The notes beneath the pieces were generated by a model. That model was not told the DNA's origin, did not search any database, and saw only the letters and a program-made list of their open reading frames with translations. Positions 27,358 to 37,155 of a DNA stretch of 64,000 nt are shown here, one piece after another (the first letter of the stretch is position 1; every line of letters starts with the position of its first letter). A program made the position numbers and the translations under genes. This stretch comes from Citrobacter amalonaticus (GTDB lineage Bacteria > Pseudomonadota > Gammaproteobacteria > Enterobacterales > Enterobacteriaceae): positions 124,001 through 188,000 of the forward strand of contig NZ_PQMB01000006.1 in the NCBI RefSeq assembly GCF_002918555.1. The letters run 5' to 3'.

Positions 27358-27568
27358 GACGGTCGAAATGTGACCGCACCTGCTTTTTCTCGTTGTAAAC
27401 CCTGAGAGATATCACATTTTTAACTCAACAAACTGGGCGTTAAAACATCACCAGGATAATTGTATATCTATAATAGAAACACTTAACGCAAGCAGCGTAG
27501 GGGATGAAGATGCAAAACAGTGCAGGGATCCGTTCTGACAGGGTATATTCACGCAGAGGGGAGACGCC

Positions 27569-28894
27569 ATGAGTCGCTCCGCTCAGCAATCTCTCTCTCA
27601 GTTATCGACCCGCCAGGAGGCGACCGTGTCGCGAAAATTGCGCAAAGTGTTGCTGGCTACCGGTGTGGGTCACTTTGTCGAATGGTTTGATTTTGGTCTT
27701 TACGGCACGCTTGCGGCAATCATTGGCATGCAGTTTTTCCATTCCGACAATCCCAGCGTGGCATTACTCTCCTCGTTTGCCGTGTTCGGCGCGGGATTTA
27801 TCATGCGTCCGCTGGGCGGATTATGGTTCGGCTCTTTAGGTGACAGAATCGGCCGCCAGAAGGTGCTGGCAAATGTCATTCTCCTCACCTCTGGCGCGAC
27901 ATTCGTTATGGGACTGTTGCCCACTTACCACCAAATCGGCATTACAGCGACCGTACTGCTGGTCATCACCCGACTGGTACAGGGATTTGCCGCCGGAGGG
28001 GAAAGCTCCGGTGCGACAACGTACCTTGCGGAATATGCGCCCACTCACCGACGCGGCTATTTCACCTGCTGGATTGATAACTTCGGCTTTATGGCGTTTG
28101 TGGCAGGCTCCGGTCTGGTATTTCTGCTGACGGCTTCTCTTGGAGAGCAGACGATGAACGACTGGGGCTGGCGGATCCCATTCTTAATCGCCGGACCGTT
28201 GGGGTGGGTGGGACTCTATTTACGTCAACATCTTGAGGATTCACCGGAATTTCGCGCGGTGGCTGAATCCGGTAAAACGGAAGCCGCACCACTGCGCTCT
28301 GCGGTTACCAAAGCATGGAGCGCGCTGTTGTTTTGCGTTGGATTTGTGGTACTGAAGGCCGTAGGGCACTGGACGTTACAAACGTTTATGCCCGGTTATC
28401 TTGCCACTGAGCTGCACTTTTCCCGGCTTGACGCCTATGCGATTACCACAATGGGTCTGTTCGCGATTGCCGTGCTGGTGCCATTTATGGGGCATTTATC
28501 CGATAAATATGGCCGTAAGCCGCTGATGCTGGCGGGGTGTAGCGGATTCATTCTGTTCAGTTACCCGACCATGATGTTGATGGCACAAGGGAATATGTGG
28601 TCTGCCGTGCTGGCGATGCTGGTACTTGGCGCGTTTATTGCTGCTTTCGACGGGGCCTGTAGTGCGGCGATGGCTGAGCTGTTTCCGACCAGCGTCCGCT
28701 ATGGCGGGTTGTCGATCGCCTACAACTTTGCGGTGGCGTTTTTCGGTGGCATCACGCCGTGGTTTTCGATCTGGCTGATTACTGCGACGGGCGATAAATT
28801 CTCACCGGCGTTTTATGTGATGGGGGCGGCATTGATTACATTCCTGACCGTGCTACGAGCCAAAGAGACGGCGGGGTTACCGTTAAAACGCTGA
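27569..28894 (+). CDS. MFS transporter, MHS family (alpha-ketoglutarate permease-like)
   Basis: 441-residue proton symporter with about 12 helices. MHS signature in helix 1 (GVGHFVEWFDFGLYGTLAAI), GDRIGRQKVLANVILL in the 2-3 loop, RLVQGFAAGGESSGATTYLAE in helix 4 and HLSDKYGRKPLM in the 8-9 loop. By eye closest to KgtP/citrate-type carriers; the exact dicarboxylate or other organic acid is not determinable. The start ATG at 27569 follows GGGGAGA. Not in the E. coli order between cybB and trg. Ends in a strong bidirectional hairpin before rydC. Confidence 0.88.
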   Translation: MSRSAQQSLSQLSTRQEATVSRKLRKVLLATGVGHFVEWFDFGLYGTLAAIIGMQFFHSDNPSVALLSSFAVFGAGFIMRPLGGLWFGSLGDRIGRQKVLANVILLTSGATFVMGLLPTYHQIGITATVLLVITRLVQGFAAGGESSGATTYLAEYAPTHRRGYFTCWIDNFGFMAFVAGSGLVFLLTASLGEQTMNDWGWRIPFLIAGPLGWVGLYLRQHLEDSPEFRAVAESGKTEAAPLRSAVTKAWSALLFCVGFVVLKAVGHWTLQTFMPGYLATELHFSRLDAYAITTMGLFAIAVLVPFMGHLSDKYGRKPLMLAGCSGFILFSYPTMMLMAQGNMWSAVLAMLVLGAFIAAFDGACSAAMAELFPTSVRYGGLSIAYNFAVAFFGGITPWFSIWLITATGDKFSPAFYVMGAALITFLTVLRAKETAGLPLKR

Positions 28895-28936
28895 GGTGAG
28901 TCGCTAGCGGGCTGAGCAGACAATGAAAAAAAGATA

Positions 28937-28969
28937 ACCCGCCGGTTCACAGCGGCGGGTTCTTCTTTT
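28937..28969. terminator. Bidirectional terminator between the MHS transporter and rydC
   Basis: ACCCGCCG / CGGCGGGT stem. On the plus strand it is followed by TCTTCTTTT (transporter end); on the minus strand by TTATCTTTTTTT, so it can also stop read-through from rydC. Confidence 0.8.
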
Positions 28970-28970
28970 G

Positions 28971-29034
28971 TATAAAGCACCTGCACGGAATCAGACCCGT
29001 CGTGCAGGTGAAGAGAACGGGTCTACATCGGAAG
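28971..29034 (-). ncRNA. rydC: Small regulatory RNA RydC
   Basis: Hfq-dependent small RNA of about 64 nt that in E. coli and Salmonella stabilises cfa mRNA and represses yejABEF and csgD. On the minus strand the 5' end begins CTTCCGATGTAGACCCGT, which matches my memory of the RydC seed. The fold is the known H-type pseudoknot: 29017-29024 pairs with 28993-29000 (8 bp) and 29001-29010 pairs with 28978-28987 (10 bp), with the two stems adjacent for stacking. Position on the cybB side of trg fits E. coli. The 3' end is estimated. Confidence 0.88.
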
Positions 29035-29110
29035 TCCGTATTATACCTATTTGTATGACAAATTAAATCCTGCCACGGATATTTATGAAAACAGGCATGA
29101 CATCATGGTA

Positions 29111-29135
29111 TTGTATATATACGATATATATACAA
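29111..29135. promoter_or_regulatory. Operator palindrome before the ParD-like gene
   Basis: Perfect inverted repeat with 11-bp arms TTGTATATATA and TATATATACAA around CGA, ending 20 bp before the ParD-like start. Typical of an autoregulatory ribbon-helix-helix operator; it also overlaps the likely promoter. Confidence 0.65.
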
Positions 29136-29154
29136 AACGTAATGGTACATATAA

Positions 29155-29373
29155 ATGGGAATCGTAAAAATATCCGACCTGCTGCATGACGACATCCGTG
29201 ATGCCAGCAAGGCCATGTCGCGCTCTGTGAATGCACAGGCTGAGTATTGGATCCGTCTTGGCATGATGAGCGAACTCCACCCGGAGCTTAACTATCAGCA
29301 AATTAAGCTGATGATGCTTAAATCGGGATCGGACCGCTTGCTGGAGGTGATCAATGCCATCAATTCCCATTAA
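29155..29373 (+). CDS. ParD-like (PF11903-type) ribbon-helix-helix protein
   Basis: 72 residues, resembling the ParD-like antitoxin family: MGIVKISDLLHDDIRDASKA forms the putative beta strand and first helix, SVNAQAEYWIRLGMMSE the next helix. No ParE-type toxin follows. Its partner is a methionine aminopeptidase, whose start overlaps its 3' end by 20 bp, implying coupled translation. A strong palindrome upstream suggests autoregulation. The Shine-Dalgarno is weak (ACGTAATGGTACATATAA precedes the ATG). Whether the pair works as an antitoxin system or only as a regulated second Map is unknown. Confidence 0.8.
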   Translation: MGIVKISDLLHDDIRDASKAMSRSVNAQAEYWIRLGMMSELHPELNYQQIKLMMLKSGSDRLLEVINAINSH

Positions 29374-30133
29374 AACTGCTGACGAACTCGTCAGACAGCG
29401 TCATGCAGGGAAGCTGCTGGCGTCGGTATTCGATATGCTCGACGCATTTATTCAGCCAGGCGTGACGACCATGGAGATCAACAATCGGGTCGAGGACTTT
29501 ATTGTTAATCAACTCCATTCGCGGCCAGCCAGTAAAGGCCAGTATGATTATCCCTATGTTCTCAATACCTCTATTAACGAGGTCGTGTGCCACGGAATGC
29601 CGAAAGAGACTGAACATCTGAAATCGGGGATGATCGTCAATGTGGATATCACACTTGAAAAAGACGGGTTAATCGCAGACTCCAGTAAAATGTATATGAT
29701 CGGCGAGGTTTCTCCGCTCGCGCGGCGACTGGTGAAAAAAACCTGGGAGGCGATGTGGCAGGGAATTAAGGTTGTCAAACCCGGCGCCACGCTTGGCGAC
29801 ATCGGCCATGCCATTCAGTCTTATGTTGAAAGTCATGGTTACAGTGTGGTCAGAGAATACTGCGGGCACGGTGTCGGCAAAGAGATGCATGAAGAGCCGC
29901 AGGTGTTGCACTATGGAAAGCCAGGTAACGGAGTCGTCCTGCGCGAAGGCATGGTGTTTACCATCGAACCGATGGTGAATCAGGGGGACAGTAAGATCAA
30001 AATCAAGAAGGACGGCTGGACTGTTGTCACCCGCGATAAGAAACTCTCGGCGCAATGGGAACATACCATTGCAGTGACGGCGGAGGGGTATGAGGTTCTT
30101 ACGCTACGTGATGGTGAAGTGAAACCGGCTTAA
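29354..30133 (+). CDS. Second type I methionine aminopeptidase, partner of the ParD-like protein
   Basis: Removes N-terminal methionine; cytosolic metalloenzyme, 259 residues (housekeeping Map is about 264). All metal ligands are present: Asp98 (NVDIT), Asp109 (IADSSKM), His172 (CGHGVG), Glu205 (TIEPMVN) and Glu236 (QWEHT), plus His80 in the substrate pocket, so it should be active. It lacks the N-terminal zinc-finger extension of eukaryotic type I enzymes. It overlaps the ParD-like gene by 20 bp. Its TAA stop abuts a truncated hok gene on the opposite strand, marking an insertion junction. The housekeeping map gene is expected beside rpsB elsewhere. Confidence 0.92.
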   Translation: MPSIPIKTADELVRQRHAGKLLASVFDMLDAFIQPGVTTMEINNRVEDFIVNQLHSRPASKGQYDYPYVLNTSINEVVCHGMPKETEHLKSGMIVNVDITLEKDGLIADSSKMYMIGEVSPLARRLVKKTWEAMWQGIKVVKPGATLGDIGHAIQSYVESHGYSVVREYCGHGVGKEMHEEPQVLHYGKPGNGVVLREGMVFTIEPMVNQGDSKIKIKKDGWTVVTRDKKLSAQWEHTIAVTAEGYEVLTLRDGEVKPA

Positions 30134-30400
30134 CGTCATACAGACGATCAGCAGGCACACCACCAAGATGTTTGATTTCATAGCCTGTTTCTCTTTGCCG
30201 TGCAGCGAGTAAGAGGCCAACATCTGAATTATTTGGTTCATGCGTTGGCCTCGGGTTGAGTTATCAATTCGGGGCCTTCGTCTTTCTGGAGCCTGTTCAT
30301 GCCTGAAACCAGAAAGCCTCAGGCACCCGCACGCATTCTATTCTGCTCCCGCGACTCCGGCATGGCCTCATCTCCAGATTGCGATTCTCTTCTGTGCCTG
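30134..30400 (-). pseudogene. hokB: Truncated hok/mok/sok (hokB-type) type I toxin-antitoxin remnant
   Basis: On the minus strand, ATG at 30181 begins MKSNILVVCLLIVCMT, matching the membrane-inserting N-terminus of Hok peptides. Homology stops at 30134, the base after the aminopeptidase stop, so the 3' two thirds are lost and translation would run into unrelated codons. An in-frame upstream start at 30241 (MNQIIQMLASYSLHGKEKQ) resembles the mok leader. The region to about 30400 keeps hok-leader-like sequence with an inverted repeat (CCAGAAAG / CTTTCTGG). A sok antisense RNA would be on the plus strand. hokB lies at this place in E. coli. Confidence 0.72.
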
Positions 30401-30448
30401 ATTTCATCTTCCACCGGCTTTCTCATTTCAAAATTGCACTCATCTTGT

Positions 30449-30468
30449 TACTATACCCCCCTATAGTA
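30449..30468 (+). promoter_or_regulatory. FrmR operator
   Basis: TACTATA-CCCCCC-TATAGTA, a perfect 7-bp dyad around a C-run. This is the layout of RcnR/CsoR/FrmR-family operators (TACT-C/G-run-AGTA). It ends 12 bp before the frmR start and overlaps the likely promoter. Confidence 0.8.
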
Positions 30469-30480
30469 TATGGAGGCCGT

Positions 30481-31913
<1,433 letters not shown>

Positions 31914-31919
31914 TGAGTA

Positions 31920-31943
31920 TGCCAGCGGTTCGCTCCGCTGGCA
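31920..31943 (+). terminator. Hairpin after frmA
   Basis: TGCCAGCGG / CCGCTGGCA, 9 bp with a 6-nt loop, 7 nt after the frmA stop; no long T-run. Confidence 0.55.
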
Positions 31944-32004
31944 CTTACCTGAATTATTTAGAATAAATGTTGTAATAATGTGACGAGACCGACGCTTTTA
32001 GCGG

Positions 32005-32031
32005 TAAGTAAACGTCACCGGTTGCCGATGA
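32005..32031 (+). promoter_or_regulatory. Sigma-28 (FliA) promoter of trg
   Basis: TAAGTAAA, 11-nt spacer, GCCGATGA, close to the flagellar consensus TAAAGTTT-N11-GCCGATAA, 45 bp upstream of trg. It indicates expression with the class 3 flagellar genes. Confidence 0.75.
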
Positions 32032-32076
32032 CAATCTAACGGGCGTGTTTTCACGCGTTAACCTACAAGAGAGTCG

Positions 32077-33771
32077 ATGGTCATGGACATTACAACAAAG
32101 ATGCAGGCGCAGCGTAAGCTGGGCTTTTTGCATCATATTCGCCTGGTTCCGCTGTTTTCCTCCATTCTCGGTGGCATCCTTTTACTCTTCGCGCTGAGCT
32201 CCGGCCTGGCGGGTTACTTCCTCCTGCAAGCCGATCGCGATCAGCGTGATGTGACGGATGAGATCCAGGTGCGTATGGGGCTTTCCAACAGTTCCAGCCA
32301 CTTGCGTACCGCGCGTATCAATATGATTCACGCCGGCGCGGCGAGCCGCATTGCTGAGATGGAAGACATGAAGAGTAACATTGCGCAGGCAGAGATGCGG
32401 ATCAAACAGTCGCAAGATGGATTTAACGCCTATATGTCACGGGCGGTGAAAACCCCGGCGGATCAAGCATTAGATGCCGATCTGAATGCCAGCTTCAACG
32501 CATATATTGATGGGCTACAGCCGATGCTGAAATATGCTAAAAACGGCATGTTTGAAGCGATTATTAACCATGAAAGTGAACAGGTCCGCGCGCTGGACGC
32601 TGCCTACAACAAGGTGTTGCTTAAAGCCATTGAACTGCGTACCGAGCGAGCCAGTCAGCTTAGGGAACTGGCGCATAAACGTAGCCAGCTGGGACGGGTC
32701 TTTATGATTGGCGCATTTGCTCTGGCGCTAATCCTGACCCTGATAACGTTTGTTGTTTTGCGCCGTACGGTAATTCATCCTCTGCAACGTGCCGCGAAGC
32801 GTATTGAGCAGATTGCCGCAGGCGATCTGACCGTGTCGGATGAACTCACGGGACGTAGCGAAATAGGCCGCCTGAGTCGCCACCTTCAGGAGATGCAGCA
32901 CGCTTTGGTGAAGACCGTGGGAAGCGTTCGCCAGGGGGCAGAAGAGATTTACCGTGGTACCAGCGAGATTTCGTCAGGCAATACGGACCTGTCATCCCGT
33001 ACAGAAGAACAGGCAGCCGCGATTGAACAGACGGCAGCCAGTATGGAACAGTTAACGGCCACGGTGAAGCAGAACGCAGATAACGCGCATCATGCCAGTA
33101 AACTGGCGGAAGATGCCTCCGGGAAGGCGAGCCGCGGAGGGCAAATCGTCTCCGGCGTGGTGACCACAATGGGCAATATCTCCAGCAGTTCGAAGAAAAT
33201 TTCTGAAATCACGGCGGTCATCAACAGTATCGCTTTCCAGACCAATATTCTGGCGCTGAATGCGGCGGTGGAAGCGGCCAGGGCGGGTGAGCAGGGACGT
33301 GGATTTGCGGTGGTGGCCAGTGAGGTGCGCACGCTGGCCAGCCGTAGCGCGCAGGCGGCGAAAGAGATTGAGGGATTAATCAGCGAGTCGGTGAGGCTTA
33401 TCGATCAGGGGTCTGGTGAGGTTGTCGCAGCGGGGAACACGATGACAGAAATTGTCGATGCGGTAAAACGTGTGACGGATATTATGCTGGAAATCGCAGC
33501 GGCTTCGGATGAGCAAAGCCGTGGCATTGTGCAGGTTAGTCAGGCAATTTCAGAGATGGATAAAGTGACGCAACAAAACGCGTCGCTGGTCGAAGAGGCT
33601 TCCGCAGCTGCCGCATCGCTAGAAGAGCAGGCCGCACGCCTGACGCAGTCCGTTGGGACATTCCGTTTGCAGGGGGGAAGTGTGATTAAGCACGCCTTGC
33701 CTGCGGCAGGTCTGGCTTATTCCTCACCGCAGCCGGTCACCAGTGATGGCGGCAACTGGGAAACGTTTTAA
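32077..33771 (+). CDS. trg: Methyl-accepting chemotaxis protein Trg (ribose/galactose sensor)
   Basis: Inner-membrane chemoreceptor for ribose- and galactose-binding proteins, 564 residues. TM1 near 26-50 ([22 protein letters not shown]), a four-helix periplasmic domain, TM2 near 208-230, HAMP, and methylation helices ([20 protein letters not shown]). The signalling hairpin carries the conserved [20 protein letters not shown]. Unlike E. coli Trg, which lacks it, this protein ends in GGNWETF, the pentapeptide that tethers CheR and CheB in Tsr and Tar. A second ATG at 32083 is possible. Monocistronic behind a FliA-type promoter. Confidence 0.92.
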   Translation: MVMDITTKMQAQRKLGFLHHIRLVPLFSSILGGILLLFALSSGLAGYFLLQADRDQRDVTDEIQVRMGLSNSSSHLRTARINMIHAGAASRIAEMEDMKSNIAQAEMRIKQSQDGFNAYMSRAVKTPADQALDADLNASFNAYIDGLQPMLKYAKNGMFEAIINHESEQVRALDAAYNKVLLKAIELRTERASQLRELAHKRSQLGRVFMIGAFALALILTLITFVVLRRTVIHPLQRAAKRIEQIAAGDLTVSDELTGRSEIGRLSRHLQEMQHALVKTVGSVRQGAEEIYRGTSEISSGNTDLSSRTEEQAAAIEQTAASMEQLTATVKQNADNAHHASKLAEDASGKASRGGQIVSGVVTTMGNISSSSKKISEITAVINSIAFQTNILALNAAVEAARAGEQGRGFAVVASEVRTLASRSAQAAKEIEGLISESVRLIDQGSGEVVAAGNTMTEIVDAVKRVTDIMLEIAAASDEQSRGIVQVSQAISEMDKVTQQNASLVEEASAAAASLEEQAARLTQSVGTFRLQGGSVIKHALPAAGLAYSSPQPVTSDGGNWETF

Positions 33772-33804
33772 TCGTCCTTTGAGAGTGATGGCCAGGCCTG
33801 AAAT

Positions 33805-33830
33805 GCCCGATGGCGCAAGCTTATCGGGCC
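33805..33830. repeat. REP palindrome between trg and ydcI
   Basis: GCCCGAT-GGCGCAAGCT-TATCGGGC, the standard enterobacterial REP unit form, between convergent genes. Confidence 0.75.
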
Positions 33831-33911
33831 AATGTACTCTTTTTAGACAGGTCAGGTCGGTCATCCGGCAAAACAGGCGTGATGGTGTCAGTACCGGATG
33901 GTTCCTTTGTA

Positions 33912-34835
33912 TTACAACGGCATTGATTTACGAATGGCGCTGATCAGCGTCTGGGCACCCGAGGAGAGAGGGGAATCGACGCGCGTCAGGATCCCGATCG
34001 GCTCGCCGGTACCCTGCCCAGGTACCGGGAGCGACACCAGCGTCGCCTGGCGTAAATCTTCTTTTACGGCGCCGGAAGGCACAAACCAGACGTAATCATA
34101 ATCGACCGTAAGCTGACGCGAGAGTGAGGCTGAAAGCGTCTCAATGCACCCTGATGGCATCTTACAGCCCTGACTTTGCAGCAATGCTTCCGCATTCTGC
34201 CGGGGGATCGTTCCTTTCGGCGAAACCACCACGGGCCATTCCATCACGCGGCTGAGCGTGACGGTCTCCTGCAATAAAGGGTGATTTGGGCGTACAACCA
34301 GCTTCAGCGACTCCAGAAACAGCAGCTCATAATTAAGCCCACTCATCAGTTCAGGATCCGACATTCGCCCAATACCAATATCAATCTCTGCGGATTTGAG
34401 TCCGGCCAGCAGCATGGTGTTATTCATGGTGGCAACCTGGAGCGTCGTCTCTTTCTGCTGCTTGTGAAACTGCCCAATGACGGCAGGAAGGATCCCCAGT
34501 GCGGCGGTGGGAAGCGCGCCAATGCGCACCACGTCATTGCCCAAACCTTCTTTACGATTCAGCGCCTGTCCGGCGGTATTAAGGGCATCGAGTACTTTTA
34601 CGGCGTGGGTCAGAAACTGCTCTCCTGGCAGCGTGAGCCGGGCACCCAGGCGTCCGCGTTCAAAAAGGCGGGTGCCGGTAAGTTGTTCGAGTTCGTTAAG
34701 CGTTTTTGACAACGCTGGCTGACTCAGGTTAAGGGTTTCAGCCGCACGCCCGAGAGTTCCTTGTTGTGCGACGGCGACAAAAGTATGAAGGTGGCGCAAA
34801 CGGATGCGCTGGCTAAACAGACTATTTTTTTCCAT
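33912..34835 (-). CDS. ydcI: LysR-family regulator YdcI
   Basis: 307-residue regulator, the E. coli and Salmonella length, linked in Salmonella to acid stress. It starts MEKNSLFSQRIRLRHLHTFVA; HTH at about 17-75 with GTLGRAAETLNLSQPALSKTL; effector domain from residue 100 (VRIGALPTAALGILPAVI). By family it resembles PcaQ/GalR-type LysR proteins. Position between trg and ydcJ matches E. coli, although yoaC, a pyrophosphatase and pcaHG now separate it from ydcJ. The nearby pcaHG genes make a PcaQ-like role worth testing, but the close resemblance to YdcI argues for the core function. Confidence 0.92.
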   Translation of the reverse strand: MEKNSLFSQRIRLRHLHTFVAVAQQGTLGRAAETLNLSQPALSKTLNELEQLTGTRLFERGRLGARLTLPGEQFLTHAVKVLDALNTAGQALNRKEGLGNDVVRIGALPTAALGILPAVIGQFHKQQKETTLQVATMNNTMLLAGLKSAEIDIGIGRMSDPELMSGLNYELLFLESLKLVVRPNHPLLQETVTLSRVMEWPVVVSPKGTIPRQNAEALLQSQGCKMPSGCIETLSASLSRQLTVDYDYVWFVPSGAVKEDLRQATLVSLPVPGQGTGEPIGILTRVDSPLSSGAQTLISAIRKSMPL

Positions 34836-34980
34836 AAGCGATGTTTAAAACAGAGAGATGCCGGTGACAAGTGAAGTTGTTTGTTTTTGATAACTTGATT
34901 GCAAAATATTATTAACATTTAACTCAATTAAGTTACAGCTGTTTCTTTTGCTTACCTTATAAGTCTCCACAAAAACAACG

Positions 34981-35060
34981 ATAACCAGAGATGCTTCACA
35001 TCGCTTTCCGGGGCTTTCTGCTCCGGGAACCCGGAAGCCCGCAGGAGGGTATGTTTTAGC
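34981..35060 (+). other. Structured, unassigned leader region upstream of yoaC
   Basis: A strong hairpin at 35011-35040: GGGCT/AGCCC outside and TCCGGG-AA-CCCGGA inside. It is followed by AGGAGGG and a two-codon frame ATG-TTT-TAG (35050-35058). A 22-codon frame from ATG 34991 reads MLHIAFRGFLLREPGSPQEG then MF and ends at the same TAG. No known riboswitch or small RNA family is recognised. Confidence 0.35.
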
Positions 35061-35185
35061 CACCGCAGGGTGGGTGATCTGATTAAAGAAAAAATAAATA
35101 AATTTGTTGATTTCTTTGATATTTAGATCGATTTGAGGTCATATTAAAGACGTGTTTCTTACAGGGTTATTTTAAGGAAAAAAGT

Positions 35186-35485
35186 ATGCCAGCAGCCATT
35201 GATAAAGCATTGGATTTCATTAACGGTATGAATACGTCAGCTTCAGCGCCGCAGCCAATGGATGAAAGTACAGCGAAGGGGATTTTAACGTACCTGAAAG
35301 AATTGGGGGTTCCGGCTAGCGCGGCAGATGTGACGGCTCGCGGGGAGCGGGAGGGGTGGAATAGCGGTTTTACAGAAAAAGTGGCCAAATGGGCGACCAA
35401 AATAGAGTCCGGGGAGGGGGTGCTGATCAGGGATCCCGAATATTTCTCTGTGTATATGCGTGAGCAACTGCGTGCGCTGGTCTAA
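35186..35485 (+). CDS. yoaC: DUF1889 protein YoaC
   Basis: Small soluble protein of unknown function, 99 residues as in E. coli. It opens MPAAIDKALDFINGMN and contains DESTAKGILTYLKELGVPAS and NSGFTEKVAKWATKIESGEG, matching YoaC nearly throughout. AAGGA lies 8 nt before the ATG. In E. coli yoaC is far away, near pabB, so this is a different chromosomal position or a second copy. Followed by a 12-bp perfect hairpin. Confidence 0.9.
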   Translation: MPAAIDKALDFINGMNTSASAPQPMDESTAKGILTYLKELGVPASAADVTARGEREGWNSGFTEKVAKWATKIESGEGVLIRDPEYFSVYMREQLRALV

Positions 35486-35516
35486 GCCGGGCGCAGGCTG
35501 ATAAATTTTTCTCTCC

Positions 35517-35547
35517 AGAGACTCTCGCCTTTGATGCGAGAGTCTCT
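35517..35547 (+). terminator. Strong hairpin after yoaC
   Basis: AGAGACTCTCGC / GCGAGAGTCTCT, 12 bp perfect, 7-nt loop. No clean T-run, but the stem is stable enough to end or protect the transcript. Confidence 0.55.
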
Positions 35548-35595
35548 GTCTCTGACCTCAGGTGATACTGCAGGCTTCTGAAAAAGGTTAAATTG

Positions 35596-36498
35596 ATGAT
35601 ACATGTTCTGGGTCATCTGAACCCTGACAGCGATGCCATATGCACCGCGTTTATGACGGCACGCTGGCTGAACTTTCGTGGGCAAGAGGCCTGTGCCTGG
35701 CGGCTGGGAGAAGCCAACCGTGAAACCCGGTTCATCTTCGCGCAGGCAGGACTTCCGGTTCCTCCCTTGCTGAGTCACGCTCTTACCGATCGCGATGTCT
35801 GGCTGGTCGACTTTACCGAACCCACTCAGGGACCAGCGTCTCTTTCAGACAGTAACATTGTGGGTATTATTGACCATCACCGCTTAGGTGGACTGGTGAC
35901 ACGCTTGCCTCCTGAAGTGTGGGTGAAACCGGTGGGCAGCAGTTCAACGCTATTGTGGCAACTGATGAGCGATGAGTGCAGGGGCCAGATTACTGCATCC
36001 CAGGCGATTTTGCTGTTGGGGGCGATTTTAAGTGACACTGTCACACTTCGTTCCCCCACAACCACTGATGACGATCGCCTGGCTGTCGAACAGCTGAGCC
36101 ACATGGCAGGGATTGCGCTGGAGGATTTCAGCGCCGGATTACTGAGCGCCAAAACCAGCATTGAAGGGATGAGTGCCAGAGATCTGCTCAATAAAGATAG
36201 TAAAACGTTTACCATTCATGGACATAAAGTATGCGTGGCCCAGCTTGAACTGTATGCGCTCAGTCAGGCTGAAGAGGTCATGGAGGCGCTTCGCGCTGAA
36301 ATGGCGGATTACGCCGCACAAAACGAGATGGCGCTGGTGGTATTGATGCTGACGGATATTAATCTCGGCAACTCCAGCCTGTGGTTTGCCGGGCGTGAGC
36401 TTGCCGAACTCCCGCAGCCTGTGGTGGTGGAAGGGATGTTAAGCCGGAAAAAACAGATGCTGCCGTGGCTGGAAAGCCATCTGGAACCGCGAGTCTGA
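35596..36498 (+). CDS. ppaC: Manganese-dependent inorganic pyrophosphatase (family II, DHH/DHHA2)
   Basis: Hydrolyses pyrophosphate to phosphate; cytosolic. 300 residues from the ATG at 35596 (a TTG lies one codon earlier). Family II motifs: GHLNPDSDAICTA with the metal ligands HxxPDxD at the N-terminus, WLVDFTEP (metal Asp), the DHH motif in GIIDHHRLGG, ILSDTVTLRSPTTTDDD, and C-terminal SRKKQMLP carrying the phosphate-binding SRKKQ motif. Enterobacteria normally rely on the unrelated Ppa (family I), so this is an accessory gene, perhaps acquired. Confidence 0.92.
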   Translation: MIHVLGHLNPDSDAICTAFMTARWLNFRGQEACAWRLGEANRETRFIFAQAGLPVPPLLSHALTDRDVWLVDFTEPTQGPASLSDSNIVGIIDHHRLGGLVTRLPPEVWVKPVGSSSTLLWQLMSDECRGQITASQAILLLGAILSDTVTLRSPTTTDDDRLAVEQLSHMAGIALEDFSAGLLSAKTSIEGMSARDLLNKDSKTFTIHGHKVCVAQLELYALSQAEEVMEALRAEMADYAAQNEMALVVLMLTDINLGNSSLWFAGRELAELPQPVVVEGMLSRKKQMLPWLESHLEPRV

Positions 36499-36501
36499 TG
36501 T

Positions 36502-36531
36502 GAAACCGGGTTGAGCCATCAACCCGGTTTC
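36502..36531. terminator. Bidirectional terminator between ppaC and pcaG
   Basis: GAAACCGGGTT / AACCCGGTTTC, 11-bp perfect stem, 8-nt loop, between the convergent genes. Confidence 0.75.
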
Positions 36532-36535
36532 GCTG

Positions 36536-37155
36536 TTATATGTCAAAAAAGACCGTTTCGTTTTCCCCCTGAAGGTGGATATCGAATCGGTAAACGATCT
36601 CCTGTCCACGCTGTTCACGTTTACCGATCAGCGTCTGGCGGCGAACTTCCCATTCAATCAGATTCAGTACCGGATCGCACTGATTGGCTTCCTGCTCATC
36701 GGAAAAGTACATACGGGTGTTAAGGCCAATGTTGATACCCCGCGCGACGACCCACAGGTTAACGTGAGGCGCCATTTCGCGTCCGTCCCGGCCAACAACG
36801 CGGCCAGGCTTGATGGTGTCAAAGCGCCACAGGCCGCTGTCGAAGTCCGAGCAGGTACGGCCCCAGCCGCGAAAATCGGCATCATGATGCTTTTCTTCCT
36901 GCCTGTCCGCCGGATGGTTATAGCGTCCGTGCGTATTGGCCTGCCAGATCTCCAGCAGCACATCGCGAACCGGCGTTCCTGAACCATCAATCACTCTCCC
37001 TTCGATGGCAATACGCTCGCCCTGCGTATGGCTGTTGGTCAGCGTTGGGCTGAAATTCTTCTCAAAGATATGAAACCCGGCGGCATCCGGCGCCAGGCCA
37101 ATATGCACATAAGGCCCTGCGGTCTGCGAAGCGGTTTCGGCTAAATAATCTTTCA

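Noticed and set aside
29111-29135. AT-rich palindrome as a terminator or origin repeat
   Set aside because: No GC stem or T-run; position before a ribbon-helix-helix gene fits an operator better.
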